64,000 nt of DNA from Nocardioides scoriae (GCF_900104965.1 NZ_LT629757.1:1736001-1800000), one strand, 5' to 3'; positions 27,852 to 37,016 are shown, counted from the stretch's first letter. A program made the numbers and translations. The notes: generated from the sequence alone by a model not told the origin.

Positions 27852-27866
27852 GTGGAGGAAACAGTC

Positions 27867-28196
27867 ATGCGCAAGCTCTCCCTGTCGCTCGCCGCTGCCC
27901 TGGTGACGCTGACCCCCGTGCTCGTCTCCGCCCCCTCCGAGGCCGCCACCATGCGGACCTGGGAGCGCCTCGCCTGGTGCGAGTCGACCGGCCGCTGGCA
28001 CGTCAACACCGGCAACGGCTACTACGGCGGCCTCCAGATCAGCCCCTCCACCTGGCGCGGCCACGGTGGCGCCCGCTTCGCGCGGCTGCCCCACCAGGCG
28101 ACCAAGCGCGAGCAGGTCAAGGTCGCCGAGCGGATCAAGGCCTCGCAGGGCTGGGGCGCCTGGCCGTCCTGCTCCCGCAAGATCGGCGTCCGCTGA
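27867..28196 (+). CDS. Rpf-like secreted transglycosylase
   Basis: 109 residues: signal peptide (1-27, ending SEAAT) and a single Rpf/transglycosylase-like domain. Catalytic Glu39 in WCESTGRW, the GYYGGLQIS substrate segment, and Cys38 with Cys102 as the likely disulfide are all in place, so it should cleave the glycan chain of peptidoglycan. The short form has no LysM or G5 domain. ATG 27867 has GGAGG about eight bases upstream. Expression is probably set by the c-di-AMP riboswitch in its leader. Confidence 0.9.
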   Translation: MRKLSLSLAAALVTLTPVLVSAPSEAATMRTWERLAWCESTGRWHVNTGNGYYGGLQISPSTWRGHGGARFARLPHQATKREQVKVAERIKASQGWGAWPSCSRKIGVR

Positions 28197-28212
28197 CACC
28201 ACCCCCCGGACC

Positions 28213-28249
28213 GGACCGGCCCTGGCATCCCCCGCGCCAGGGCCGGTCC
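28213..28249. terminator. Perfect 14-base hairpin terminator
   Basis: GGACCGGCCCTGGC (28213-28226) pairs perfectly with 28236-28249 over a nine-base loop, between the converging Rpf-like gene and the Rossmann-like gene. Confidence 0.85.
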
Positions 28250-28256
28250 TCCTGGG

Positions 28257-29783
28257 TCAGCCTCGCGCCGCGCCGTACCCCAGCAGGGCGGCGAGGCCCA
28301 GCGCGCTCCTCGGGGCGTACGCCGTGCGCCACAGGCCGCCGTGGGCGGCCGCGTGCGCCTCGTCCTGCCACGGCGCGTCGTGGCGCGGGCCTCCCCCGGT
28401 GTGCAGGTCGTGCACCAGCAGCGCCGCCATCAGCACGTTGGACGTCGCCGGCTCGAAGACCTCCACGCCGAAGCGGTGCGCCCCGGCGTACGCCGCCGCG
28501 AGCGCACGGTTCTTCACCACTGACCGCGTCCGCGTGGGCGGCGCGACGTTCATCGACACCGTCACGCCGTCGTGGCGCGACACCGTCGCCCGCCAGCGCT
28601 GCAGCCGCTTGGCCAGCGCGTAGTTGGGCCCCTGCTGCGGCACCAGCGAGTCGTTGACGCCGGGGTCGGAGCCCGCGACGTACTGCCGACGCAGCAGCCG
28701 GCCTCCCGAGAGCGTCCGCAGCGGACGACCCAGCGTCTTGGACCGGCCCGAGCGACCGTCGTAGGCGCGGGTGGAGTGCTCGACCGCCTCGCCCGGCACC
28801 ACGAAGACGTCGGTCGGGGTGGCCAGGAAGCCGAGCGCGGTGTCGCCGCGGTCGGCCAGCAGCCGGCGCGTCAGCTCGTCGACCGCCATGCTCACCCGCA
28901 CGTTGGTGGCGCCGTCGGCGTAGACGTAGTTGCCCACCACCAGGGTGCCGGGCTGCTCGGCCAGCCAGGTCTCGAGCGCGGGCACGCCCGCGAGCAGGTC
29001 GACGCCCGCCGCCTGCTCCAGCACGCCCGCGTCGTCGGCGGCGGTCGGCACCACCAGGGTGCCGGCGCCGTTGCGGGCCTGGGTCAGGACGCGCTCCCAC
29101 AGCTCGGTGCGCTGCAGGTCGACCGCGGCCACGCGCGCCCCCCAGCGCATCAGCGAGGGCAGCGGCCCCATCTCGGCGCCCGCCCCCAGCACGGCCACGG
29201 TGTGGCCCTCCAGGCGCAGCCACTCGGGGTGGGCGACCACCTCGTCGACGGCCTGCCCCACGCTGGGCTCCACGACGCCCGCCTCCACCCAGGCCGCGAC
29301 CCGGCGCTGCAGCCCGGAGCGGCGCAGCCGCTCGCCGTGGAAGGGCAGCACCAGCTCGGGCTGGACCTCGCCCTGGCCCACGACCTCGACGCCGCGCAGG
29401 GCCCCGCCGGCCGCGGCCGGCCAGCTCGCCAGCCGCTGCTCCTCCCCGGTGTCGTCCACCACGCGCATCCGCTCGTGCAGCGAGTCCAGGCCGTCGCGGG
29501 CGATGCCCACGGCGGCCTCGGGCGAGGCCAGCCCGGCCTCGACGAGGCGACGGAAGTGGGGCAGGTAGCCCGTGCGCCACGCGGTCTCCTGCTCGGCCGC
29601 CCGGGCACCGGTCGGGTCGGCGGCGCGCAGCGCGTCGGCGACCACCGCCCGGCCCACGTCCGAGGTGCTGCGCCGACCGTGGTCGTCGGCGGGGAAGACG
29701 AGTCCGTGACCCGCGGATCCGGGCCCCGGCCCACCCCCGGGTGGGACGTCGGACGCGGGACCGGTCTGTGCCTCGGATGCCAT
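28257..29783 (-). CDS. Conserved Rossmann-like protein of unknown function
   Basis: 508 residues. The central part contains a dinucleotide-binding signature, VAVLGAGAEMGPLPSLMRWGARVAAVDL, where GAGAEMG stands for GxGxxG and Asp ends strand two, suggesting NAD(H). Upstream is a helical region (HERMRVVDDTGEEQRLAS); downstream are GNYVYADGATNVRVSMAVDEL, VAGSDPGVNDSLVPQQGPNYALAKRLQRWRA and FEPATSNVLMAALLVHDL. I do not recognise a characterised family; an oxidoreductase role is inference. ATG 29783 follows CAGGAT by six bases, a leaderless pattern. Single gene. Confidence 0.7.
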   Translation of the reverse strand: MASEAQTGPASDVPPGGGPGPGSAGHGLVFPADDHGRRSTSDVGRAVVADALRAADPTGARAAEQETAWRTGYLPHFRRLVEAGLASPEAAVGIARDGLDSLHERMRVVDDTGEEQRLASWPAAAGGALRGVEVVGQGEVQPELVLPFHGERLRRSGLQRRVAAWVEAGVVEPSVGQAVDEVVAHPEWLRLEGHTVAVLGAGAEMGPLPSLMRWGARVAAVDLQRTELWERVLTQARNGAGTLVVPTAADDAGVLEQAAGVDLLAGVPALETWLAEQPGTLVVGNYVYADGATNVRVSMAVDELTRRLLADRGDTALGFLATPTDVFVVPGEAVEHSTRAYDGRSGRSKTLGRPLRTLSGGRLLRRQYVAGSDPGVNDSLVPQQGPNYALAKRLQRWRATVSRHDGVTVSMNVAPPTRTRSVVKNRALAAAYAGAHRFGVEVFEPATSNVLMAALLVHDLHTGGGPRHDAPWQDEAHAAAHGGLWRTAYAPRSALGLAALLGYGAARG

Positions 29784-29869
29784 GGCGTCATCCTGCCGGA
29801 CCGCCGTGACGCCGGTCACCCGGGCGGACACCGGGCTGGCGGGAGGCCCGCACGGGCCCCGACGAGGGG

Positions 29870-30745
29870 TCACTCCTCGTCGGTCGACTCCTCGACCGCG
29901 TCGAAGAACAGCTGCCCGCCCACGCGGTCGGCGAGGTCGGTGGCGAGCTCGTTGAGGGTGTCGGAGACCTGCTCGAGCACGCCGACGGCCTGGCGGGCCA
30001 CGAAGGGGTCGGCGGGCAGCTCGTAGGAGGCCAGCACGGTGTCCCCGGCCAGCTGGAACTTCAGCAGCGGCACCTGGCGGTTGAGGATCTCGATCTCGAT
30101 CCGGGCCTGCGCCGGGTTGCCGACGTCGCACACGACGTGGCTGAAGAACCGCAGCACCGGCCGGTCCTGCAGCACCCGGATCCACACCGGCACCACGCCC
30201 GTGAAGACCGGGAAGTCGCCGTCGTCGTCGCGCTTCACGTCGTGCCCGTAGGTCGGGACCAGCGAGGCCGCCACCAGCTCGACCAGCGCCTCGCGCGAGT
30301 CGGGCTGGGCGATCTCGTCGACGTCCGCGTCCGGCGGCTGGGCGCCCGGGTCGACCACCTCGAGGAAGCCGGGGTGGAGCACCCCGAAGACCGAGCGCCA
30401 GGTGTCGGCCAGGACGCGGCACAGCGACTCGGCGTCGTCGAGGAGGCCCCCGATCCACCACGCGGGGTGGTCGACGTGGTCGGGCGCCTCCCAGCCCAGG
30501 GCCGTGAGCGCGCGCTGCTGCTCGGCCGAGAACAGGTGGTCGCGGTCGCCCAGCAGGTTGCGGACGGCCTCGACGTGGACGAGGTCGTCGAGGACCTGGA
30601 CGCGCAGGCTGGGCTGCTCGGACTCGTCGAGGCCCACGGGCCCGACCACCACGAGGTCGGCGGGCAGTGCCTCGAGACGCTCGTCGAGGTCCCGCTCGAA
30701 CTGCTGCCAGGCACGCTCGACCGTCTCGTCGAAGCCTCTGCTCAT
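29870..30745 (-). CDS. YbjN/type III chaperone-like (TY-Chap) protein
   Basis: 291 residues, very acidic and without membrane segments. The N-terminal part (ETVERAWQQFERDLDERLEALPADLVVVG), a middle segment (DHPAWWIGGLLDDAESLCRVLADTWRSVFGVLHPGFLEVV) and a C-terminal YbjN-like domain (FFSHVVCDVGNPAQARIEIEILNRQVPLLKFQLAGDTVLASYELPADPF) resemble the actinobacterial TY-Chap family, proposed peptide-binding chaperones. No secretion system gene is nearby. GGGGGG lies before ATG 30745. Role unknown. Confidence 0.65.
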   Translation of the reverse strand: MSRGFDETVERAWQQFERDLDERLEALPADLVVVGPVGLDESEQPSLRVQVLDDLVHVEAVRNLLGDRDHLFSAEQQRALTALGWEAPDHVDHPAWWIGGLLDDAESLCRVLADTWRSVFGVLHPGFLEVVDPGAQPPDADVDEIAQPDSREALVELVAASLVPTYGHDVKRDDDGDFPVFTGVVPVWIRVLQDRPVLRFFSHVVCDVGNPAQARIEIEILNRQVPLLKFQLAGDTVLASYELPADPFVARQAVGVLEQVSDTLNELATDLADRVGGQLFFDAVEESTDEE

Positions 30746-30845
30746 CTGCGCCCCCCGGTGGTGGAGCCACCAATCTAGACGTGGGCACCGACACCGGGGC
30801 CAGGGTGCGACGACCGTCACGCCCGTCGCGGGGCCCGGCGTCGGC

Positions 30846-32063
30846 TCAGGCCGGGGGCACCCGGCCGTCGCGGGCGAGCACCGGCACGTCGACGCCGACG
30901 GTGTCGGGGTACTTCAGACCGGTGCCGGTGTTGAGCACGACCACGCGCTCCTGCTCCCCGATCCAGCCGCTGGCGCGCAGCTCCCGGGCCGCCGCCATGC
31001 AGGCCGCGCCCTCGGGGCAGATCCAGGCGCCCTCGGACCGGGCGAGCGCGCCGACCTCCTCCAGGATGGTCTCGTCGCTGACCGCGATCGCGGTGCCGCC
31101 GGACTCCCGGACCGCCTGGAGGACCAGGAAGTCACCGAGCGCCTTGGGCACGTTGATGCCGAAGGCCAGGGTGTGGGTGCCCTCGACCAGGGTGCTCTCG
31201 TCGAGGCCGGCGTCGAAGGCGTCGACGAGCGGCGCGCAGCCGGTCGACTGCACGCACACCAGGCGCGGCAGCTGCTCCCCGATCCAGCCGAGCTCCTGCA
31301 TCTCCTTCATCGCCTTGTGGATGCCGATGAGGCCCACCCCGCCGCCGGCCGGGTAGAGGATGACGTCGGGCACCTCCCAGCCGAGCTGCTCGGCGATCTC
31401 GTAGCCCATCGTCTTCTTGCCCTCGATCCGGTAGGGCTCCTTGAGCGTCGAGACCTCCTGGTAGCCGGTGCGCTCCTCGACGGCCGCCTTGACCAGGGCC
31501 CCGGCGTGGTTGATCAGCCCGTCGACGAGGTAGAGCTCGGCCCCGGCGACCACGCACTCGCGGCGGGTGATCTCCGGCGCGTCGACCGGCATCACGATGA
31601 GGCTGCCCATCCCGGCGCGGGCGGCGTACACGCTCCACGCGGCGCCGGCGTTGCCGTTGGTCGGCATCGCCACGGCCCGCACCCCGAGCTCGCGGGCGCG
31701 ACTGACCCCGACCGCCGCACCGCGCGCCTTGAACGACCCGGTCGGCACCAGCCCCTCGTCCTTCATCACCAGGTGGGGCAGGCCGATCGCGGCGCCGTAC
31801 GTCGGCAGCGGGACGATCGGCGTCATGCCCTCGCCGAGGCTGGTGACGTGCGCGGGGTCCCGCACCGGGAGCACCTCGTGGTAGCGCCACAGGTCGTGCG
31901 GCCGCGAGGCGATCTCCTCGGGCGTCACCGCCTGCCGGACGGCGTCGAGGTCGTAGCGCGCCAGCAGCGGCTTGCCCGCGGCGCTGACCCCCTGCACGAC
32001 GTCGGCGTCGAGGCGCTCGCCGGTGGCGGAGCACTCGAGGTGGGACAGGTACGAGAAGGACAC
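30846..32063 (-). CDS. thrC: Threonine synthase (PLP-dependent)
   Basis: 405 residues. Converts O-phosphohomoserine to threonine. The PLP lysine is Lys112 in PTGSFKARG, with the asparagine loop in PTNGNAGAAWS and the phosphate-binding glycines in PAGGGVGLIG. An N-terminal LECSATGERLDAD segment resembles the partial zinc-ribbon start common in this enzyme group. The GTG start has GGGAG five bases upstream. It is not next to hom or thrB, so it may be a second or dispersed copy; a related beta-replacing enzyme cannot be excluded. Confidence 0.82.
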   Translation of the reverse strand: MSFSYLSHLECSATGERLDADVVQGVSAAGKPLLARYDLDAVRQAVTPEEIASRPHDLWRYHEVLPVRDPAHVTSLGEGMTPIVPLPTYGAAIGLPHLVMKDEGLVPTGSFKARGAAVGVSRARELGVRAVAMPTNGNAGAAWSVYAARAGMGSLIVMPVDAPEITRRECVVAGAELYLVDGLINHAGALVKAAVEERTGYQEVSTLKEPYRIEGKKTMGYEIAEQLGWEVPDVILYPAGGGVGLIGIHKAMKEMQELGWIGEQLPRLVCVQSTGCAPLVDAFDAGLDESTLVEGTHTLAFGINVPKALGDFLVLQAVRESGGTAIAVSDETILEEVGALARSEGAWICPEGAACMAAARELRASGWIGEQERVVVLNTGTGLKYPDTVGVDVPVLARDGRVPPA

Positions 32064-32145
32064 GGTGGCTCCCGGACGTCGAGGCGGACGGCCACGCGGG
32101 GCGGCCCTCTGAGGACCTCCAGCCTGCCCGACCGCCCCGGAGGGC

Positions 32146-32820
32146 TCACAGGGAGAGGTCGGTCCCGCCGTAGACGTGGCGCACGTAGCGGTCGCGGGCC
32201 CGGGGCGCGACCTGGGGCAGCACCCGGCGCACCCGCAGCGGTGCGTGGCCGAGCAGGCCCCGGATCACCTCGGGGTCGGCCTGGTGCATCAGCAGGCCCA
32301 TCACCAGCGGCAGCTGGCGGGGGTCGAGACCGCCGACGCTCTGCTCGCCGAGCCGCACCCACTCGGTCGGCGTCAGGTGGCGGCGCGCGAGCGGCAGCAG
32401 CTCGGCCTCCTCGAGCGCCAGCGCGGCGACCAGCACCTCGCCCACGGCCTCGAGGGCGTCGGCCAGCGAGTCGCGGCACCGGCCGGACCCCTCCGCGCAC
32501 CACAGCGCGACCGCCTCGCCGGCCCGCACGTCGGCCGTCAGCACCTCGGTGTGCCGCTCCTCGATCCGGCGGACCACGCGCCCGGCCCCCGCGAGCCGGG
32601 GCAGCAGCGCCGGCCACAGCAGCCGCTGCTCCACCTCGTGGTGGTGGCGCAGCAGCCGGCCGACCCACCGGACGTGCTCGGCGACGACGAGCAGCCGCGA
32701 GGTGTCGTCGGCGTGCACGGCCCGCACCAGGTCGGGCATCCAGCGGTACTCCCGGCGCAGCGCGTCGTGCACCAGCAGCAGCGCGCGTACGTCGACGCCG
32801 GAGACCGTGGTGGTCGTCAT
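32146..32820 (-). CDS. Hemerythrin-like HHE domain protein
   Basis: 224 residues, mostly helical. Candidate di-iron ligands follow the hemerythrin pattern: His18 (LLLVHDALRREY), RLLRHHHEVEQRLLWPAL, EERHTEV and EEAELLPLARRHL. Bacterial proteins of this type bind O2 or NO or store iron transiently. The C-terminal 60 residues (GLLMHQADPEVIRGLLGHAPLRVRRVLP) are also found in many actinobacterial HHE proteins. A GGAGGAG site precedes the ATG. Confidence 0.83.
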   Translation of the reverse strand: MTTTTVSGVDVRALLLVHDALRREYRWMPDLVRAVHADDTSRLLVVAEHVRWVGRLLRHHHEVEQRLLWPALLPRLAGAGRVVRRIEERHTEVLTADVRAGEAVALWCAEGSGRCRDSLADALEAVGEVLVAALALEEAELLPLARRHLTPTEWVRLGEQSVGGLDPRQLPLVMGLLMHQADPEVIRGLLGHAPLRVRRVLPQVAPRARDRYVRHVYGGTDLSL

Positions 32821-32967
32821 GGCCGCGCTCCTCCCCCGGTGGTGCCTGGCTGTGCTGCGGCCCGCCGACGGGATCCGCGACGGCGAGGAGGGTGACTGTC
32901 GTCGCCCACGACGGGGCTCGTCAACGGGCCCCCGGGCGTGGTCTGCACCGGCCCGCAGCCCGCGGCC

Positions 32968-34218
32968 TCACCCCTGGCGCAGCAGCCGCTCCAGCAGGTC
33001 GGTGGCGTGCCCCAGGGCGGCCTCGTCGACGTCGAAGAGCGGGTGGTGGTGGGGGGCCGGGTTGTCCGCCCCGACCATCACGTAGGTGCCCACGCCCCCG
33101 CGCCGCTGCGCGTCGGCCAGGAAGAGGCTGGCGTCGTCGCTGCCGCCCATCGGACCGAAGGTCTCGGCGCCCAGGCCCAGCGCCCGGGCGTGGTCCGCGA
33201 CCGCACCCGCGACCTCCTCGTCGGACTGGATCACCGCCGAGCCGCCGGTGCGCACCACCTCCACCTCGCAGCCGTACGCCGCCGCGGCGCCGCGCAGCGC
33301 CTGCGTCACCCGCTCGGAGAGCTCCTCCTGGACCGCGGCGTCCAGCGCCCGCGTCTCGGCGGTCAGCTCGGCCCACGCGGGGACGATGTTGACCCCGTCG
33401 CCGGCGTGCAGGGTGCCGACGTTGACACGGGTGTCGGTCGTCGACCAGCGGGGCTGGCCGAGCACCGCGAGGGTGCCGGCCGCGGCCGCCGCCAGCGCGT
33501 TGCGCCCGTCCTGGGGGGCGGCCGCGGCGTGCGAGGCGACACCGGTGAAGCGGGCCCGGAGCTTGGTGGTGGCGAAGGCGCCCACCGCTCCCCCGACCAC
33601 GTGCCCCAGCGGCAGGTCGAGCCCCAGGTGCAGCGCGACGAACCGGTCGACGCCCTCGAAGGCGCCGCCGCGCAGCATCGCCCGGGCGCCGCGGCCGCCC
33701 TCCTCGGCGGGCTGGAACAGGAACCGGACGGTCCCGGCGAAGTCGCGGTCGCGCTGCAGCCGCTCGGCCAGCGTGAGCCCGATCGCGACGTGCCCGTCGT
33801 GCCCGCACGCGTGCATGCCGCGCTCGAAGGTCGAGCGGAACCCCTGGGCCTGCGGCAGGTGGGAGGCCTCGGAGGACTCCACGATCGGCAGCGCGTCGGT
33901 GTCGAAGCGCAGGCCCCAGACGGGTCCGGGACGGCTGCCCTCGACGTCGACGACCAAGGCGCTGCCGTCGCGCCGGACCACCTCGACCCACGACTGCTGC
34001 GCACCGGTCGCCACGGCCCGCTCGGCGTCCGCGTCGAGGGTGGCGTCGTCGGGGTGGTCGACGACGCCCTCGCGCTCGATCACCCCCGCCCCCGTGCGCG
34101 GCTCGAGCCCCAGGTCGGCGAGCACCTCGGCGACCCGAGCGGTCGTGCGCAGCTCCCGGAACGCGGTCTCGGGGTGGGCGTGGAACTCGCGGCGCAGGGC
34201 CACGGTGTCGAGCGGCAT
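32968..34218 (-). CDS. M20 family amidohydrolase, probable p-aminobenzoyl-glutamate hydrolase
   Basis: 416 residues. Metal-binding motifs MHACGHDGHV and QPAEEGGRGARAM, a dimerisation domain with FTGVASHAAAAPQDGRNAL, and the final HHHPLFDVDEAAL identify an M20D amidohydrolase. An insertion near 45-95 (VDHPDDATLDADAERAV) is longer than in hippurate hydrolases. It lies 22 bases downstream of an AbgT transporter, so by context it probably splits p-aminobenzoyl-glutamate or a similar acyl amino acid. Confidence 0.85.
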   Translation of the reverse strand: MPLDTVALRREFHAHPETAFRELRTTARVAEVLADLGLEPRTGAGVIEREGVVDHPDDATLDADAERAVATGAQQSWVEVVRRDGSALVVDVEGSRPGPVWGLRFDTDALPIVESSEASHLPQAQGFRSTFERGMHACGHDGHVAIGLTLAERLQRDRDFAGTVRFLFQPAEEGGRGARAMLRGGAFEGVDRFVALHLGLDLPLGHVVGGAVGAFATTKLRARFTGVASHAAAAPQDGRNALAAAAAGTLAVLGQPRWSTTDTRVNVGTLHAGDGVNIVPAWAELTAETRALDAAVQEELSERVTQALRGAAAAYGCEVEVVRTGGSAVIQSDEEVAGAVADHARALGLGAETFGPMGGSDDASLFLADAQRRGGVGTYVMVGADNPAPHHHPLFDVDEAALGHATDLLERLLRQG

Positions 34219-34239
34219 CGGTCTCCTCGTGGTGGTGGG

Positions 34240-35781
34240 TCAGTTCTGGGGCAGGCGGATCGGCATCCCGGGACCCACGTCGGTCCCGGTGAAGTAGAAG
34301 ACGGCGAGCGCCGCGACCCAGACCACGAAGAACACCGGCACGAAGACCGCCATCCGCGCCATCAGGGCCCCGAACTGCAGGCCGGGCTCGTAGCGGCGGG
34401 CGAAGCCCAGCAGCACGATCAGGTAGGGGTTGAGGGGCGTGATGACCTGGGTGACCGAGTCGCCGATGCGGTACGCCGCCTGCACGAACCCCGGCTCCAG
34501 CCCGACCAGGGCGAACGTCGGCACCATCACCGGTGCCATCAGCGCCCACATCGCCGAGCCCGAGGTGATGAACAGGTTGATGACGGCGGCGATCAGCACC
34601 AGCCCCATGACGGCGCCGAAGCCGGTGATGCCCACCGCGTCGAGGCCCTCGGCGAGCTCGACGGCGATGACCGTGCCGAGGCCGCTCCAGGTGAAGATCG
34701 CGATGACCTGGGCCGCGATGAAGATGAAGACCACGTAGCCCGCCAGCCCGCGCATCGCCTCGGTCATCATCTCCGGCACGTCGGCGGCCTTCGCGACCGC
34801 GCGGGTGACCACGCCGTAGGTGGTGCCGGTGGCGAGGAACAGGATCGCCAGCATCGGCACGATCGCGTCGAGGAACGGCGAGGGCACCAGGTCGCCGCCC
34901 TCCCCGCGCAGCGGGCTGCCCGGCACCAGCCAGGCCGTGAAGGCGCCGACCAGCAGCACCAGTCCGACCAGCGCGGCGGCGAGCAGGCCACGACGCTCGC
35001 GGGCGTCGAGCCGGGTGTGCTCGTCGCCGTCGGGCACGTCGTACGCCGGCAGCCGGGGCTCGATGACCCGGTCGATGAGAAAGCCTCCGGCGAGCGGGAG
35101 CAGGATGCCGGTGGCGATCGAGATCCACCAGTTGCTCGCGATCGTCACCGGCGTGGTCTCCAGGCCGTCGACGATCTTCGCGGCGCTGGTGGTGATGCCG
35201 GCGAGCAGGGCGTCGAGGGAGCCGATGAGGATGCCCGAGGAGTAGCCGGCCGTGGTGCAGGCGAAGGCGCCCAGCATGCCGGCCAGCGGGTGGCGCCCGG
35301 CCGCGAGGAAGACCAGCGCGGCCAGCGGAGGGATCACGATCATCGAGGGGTCGGACATGACGTGGCCCTGCGCGGCGACGAGGGCCACGACGTACGGCAG
35401 CGCCCAGGCCGGGGCGCGGGAGAACGACGCCGTGATGGCCGCCTTCAGCAGCCCGCTCTGCTCGGCCACGCCGACCGCGAGCAGCATCACCACGACGTTG
35501 CCCAGCGGCGGGAAGCTCGTGAAGTTCTCGACGAAGCTGGTCAGCAGCCACGTCATCCCGTCGGGCGTCAGCAGCCCCTGCACGGGCGTCGCGTCGTCCG
35601 ACCCGGGCACCGTGACGCTGACGCCGGCCAGGTCGAGCGCGGTGCTGGCCACCGCGACCAGCACCAGCAGGTAGGCGAACAGCACGAACGGGTGGGGCAC
35701 CTTGTCGCCCACGCGCTCGACGGTGCCCAGGACGCGGTCGAGACGGGTCGGCGTGGCGGTGCCGCTGGTGGAGGTGGACAT
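34240..35781 (-). CDS. AbgT family transporter
   Basis: 513 residues with about twelve membrane helices. Conserved AbgT features include HPFVLFAYLLVLVAV near the start, QGHVMSDPSMIVIPPLAALVF, and NLFITSGSAMWALMAPVMVPTF and NPYLIVLLGFARRY near the end. AbgT proteins import p-aminobenzoyl-glutamate or export sulfonamides. The M20 amidohydrolase immediately downstream supports import and hydrolysis of folate breakdown products. A GGGAG site precedes ATG 35781. Confidence 0.9.
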   Translation of the reverse strand: MSTSTSGTATPTRLDRVLGTVERVGDKVPHPFVLFAYLLVLVAVASTALDLAGVSVTVPGSDDATPVQGLLTPDGMTWLLTSFVENFTSFPPLGNVVVMLLAVGVAEQSGLLKAAITASFSRAPAWALPYVVALVAAQGHVMSDPSMIVIPPLAALVFLAAGRHPLAGMLGAFACTTAGYSSGILIGSLDALLAGITTSAAKIVDGLETTPVTIASNWWISIATGILLPLAGGFLIDRVIEPRLPAYDVPDGDEHTRLDARERRGLLAAALVGLVLLVGAFTAWLVPGSPLRGEGGDLVPSPFLDAIVPMLAILFLATGTTYGVVTRAVAKAADVPEMMTEAMRGLAGYVVFIFIAAQVIAIFTWSGLGTVIAVELAEGLDAVGITGFGAVMGLVLIAAVINLFITSGSAMWALMAPVMVPTFALVGLEPGFVQAAYRIGDSVTQVITPLNPYLIVLLGFARRYEPGLQFGALMARMAVFVPVFFVVWVAALAVFYFTGTDVGPGMPIRLPQN

Positions 35782-35914
35782 GGCGCTCCCGAGAGGTGGA
35801 GGGTCCGAATGACCACCGTACCGATGGACTTGGAGGACCAGCGGACCGTGTCTCACCGCCGCGGGCTGTCCGACCCGGCTGTGATGATGAGGACCTCGGG
35901 AAGGGGTGGTCGGC

Positions 35915-36685
35915 GTGGCGCAGGACGACGGTGGGCGGGGTCGCCTGCCGCTGTGGCTGGTCGTGGTGGTGCTCGCCGCCGCGGCCTCGCCGCTGGCCGC
36001 GTCGCTGATGCGCACGGCGAACGGCGGCTGGTTCGCCGTCCTGGTCGTCACCCAGATCCTCGCCACCGCGACCGCCGCGGGCGTCCCGCTGTGGCGCCAG
36101 CGTGTCGCCGTGCGCAGCGAGGCGACCGCCGAGGAGCGCGAGCTCGAGGCCCGCGTCGAGACCCGGGTGGCGCTCAACGACGCGCTCGACCCGATCCTGC
36201 GGCTGCTCGGCACGATCGCGCTCGAGGAGGAGGTCACCGTGCGCGAGCAGCGCCGCGCGCAGGCGGTGCCGCTCGTGCTGCTGACCGCCGCCGAGTTCAT
36301 CGGCCCCGACCGCGCCCGGGCCTGCTGGTTCCGCCTCGACGCCGGCCCCCCGACCACGCTGGAGCCCGACTCCGCGGCCGGCCGGTCCGGCTCCCCCACG
36401 ACGACGTTCGTGGCCGGCACCCCCTCGGGCGACGCCGCGATCGGGTTGGTCCTCGCCGACGAGGACCTGCTGTGCGAGGACGTCGAGGCCGACCCGCCGC
36501 CCGGGTGGGACCTGTCGAAGGAGCGCGACTACCGCACGTTCATCTCCGTCTCGGTCATCGCGGGCGACACGGCGTACGGCATGCTGACGCTGGACGCCGT
36601 CGAGCCCGGCACGCTGGACGTCGAGGACATGGCCCTGCTGCGGCTGATGGCCGGGGTGCTCGCGGTCGCGCTGAGCATCCCGTGA
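35915..36685 (+). CDS. Membrane-anchored GAF-like domain protein
   Basis: 256 residues: two N-terminal helices (LPLWLVVVVLAAAASPLAASL and GWFAVLVVTQILATATAAGV), an Arg/Glu-rich helical stalk (VRSEATAEERELEARVETR) and a C-terminal GAF-like domain (DYRTFISVSVIAGDTAYGMLTLDAVEPGTLDVEDMALLRLMAGVLAVAL). No output domain is present. GTG 35915 is spaced about eight bases from GAAGGGG; a GTG at 35906 overlaps the site. Divergent from the AbgT gene. Confidence 0.75.
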   Translation: MAQDDGGRGRLPLWLVVVVLAAAASPLAASLMRTANGGWFAVLVVTQILATATAAGVPLWRQRVAVRSEATAEERELEARVETRVALNDALDPILRLLGTIALEEEVTVREQRRAQAVPLVLLTAAEFIGPDRARACWFRLDAGPPTTLEPDSAAGRSGSPTTTFVAGTPSGDAAIGLVLADEDLLCEDVEADPPPGWDLSKERDYRTFISVSVIAGDTAYGMLTLDAVEPGTLDVEDMALLRLMAGVLAVALSIP

Positions 36686-36759
36686 ACCGGTGTCGGTGGT
36701 TCCACCTAGATTCGGCCCCACCACTGGGGCACACTGGAGTGACGGACAGGAGGGTGACC

Positions 36760-36918
36760 GTGGCCATCAAGATCCCCGGCAAGCGTCTCGACGAGCGCGT
36801 CGAGCAGATCCTGCGCGACCCCAAGACCTACTTCGCGCGGGCGCGCAAGAACGCCCGCGCCGAGGTCGAGGCCGAGCGCCAGCAGCAGTCCGAGCGCCAC
36901 CTCCCCCGCCCCGCCTGA
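36760..36918 (+). CDS. Small basic protein of unknown function (52 aa)
   Basis: 52 residues starting VAIKIPGKRLDERVEQILRD, mostly one charged amphipathic helix rich in Arg, Glu and Gln (RARKNARAEVEAERQQQSERH). A GGAGGG site lies about six bases before GTG 36760, which supports a real gene. No domain recognised. It stands between the GAF-like and PH-like genes on the same strand. Confidence 0.6.
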   Translation: MAIKIPGKRLDERVEQILRDPKTYFARARKNARAEVEAERQQQSERHLPRPA

Positions 36919-37016
36919 CCGGCTCCTCCACGGTCCACGCGCTCCGGCCCGCGGACACCCCTGGTCATCGGCCACCGGACGTGCCAGCCTCCGTGCTCCC
37001 GACCGGAGGAGGAACC

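Noticed and set aside
28257-30794. One 845-codon protein spanning the Rossmann-like gene and the region upstream
   Set aside because: The upstream part is in the shadow of the YbjN-like gene and is Arg/Pro-rich; ATG 29783 with CAGGAT six bases before it is a better start.
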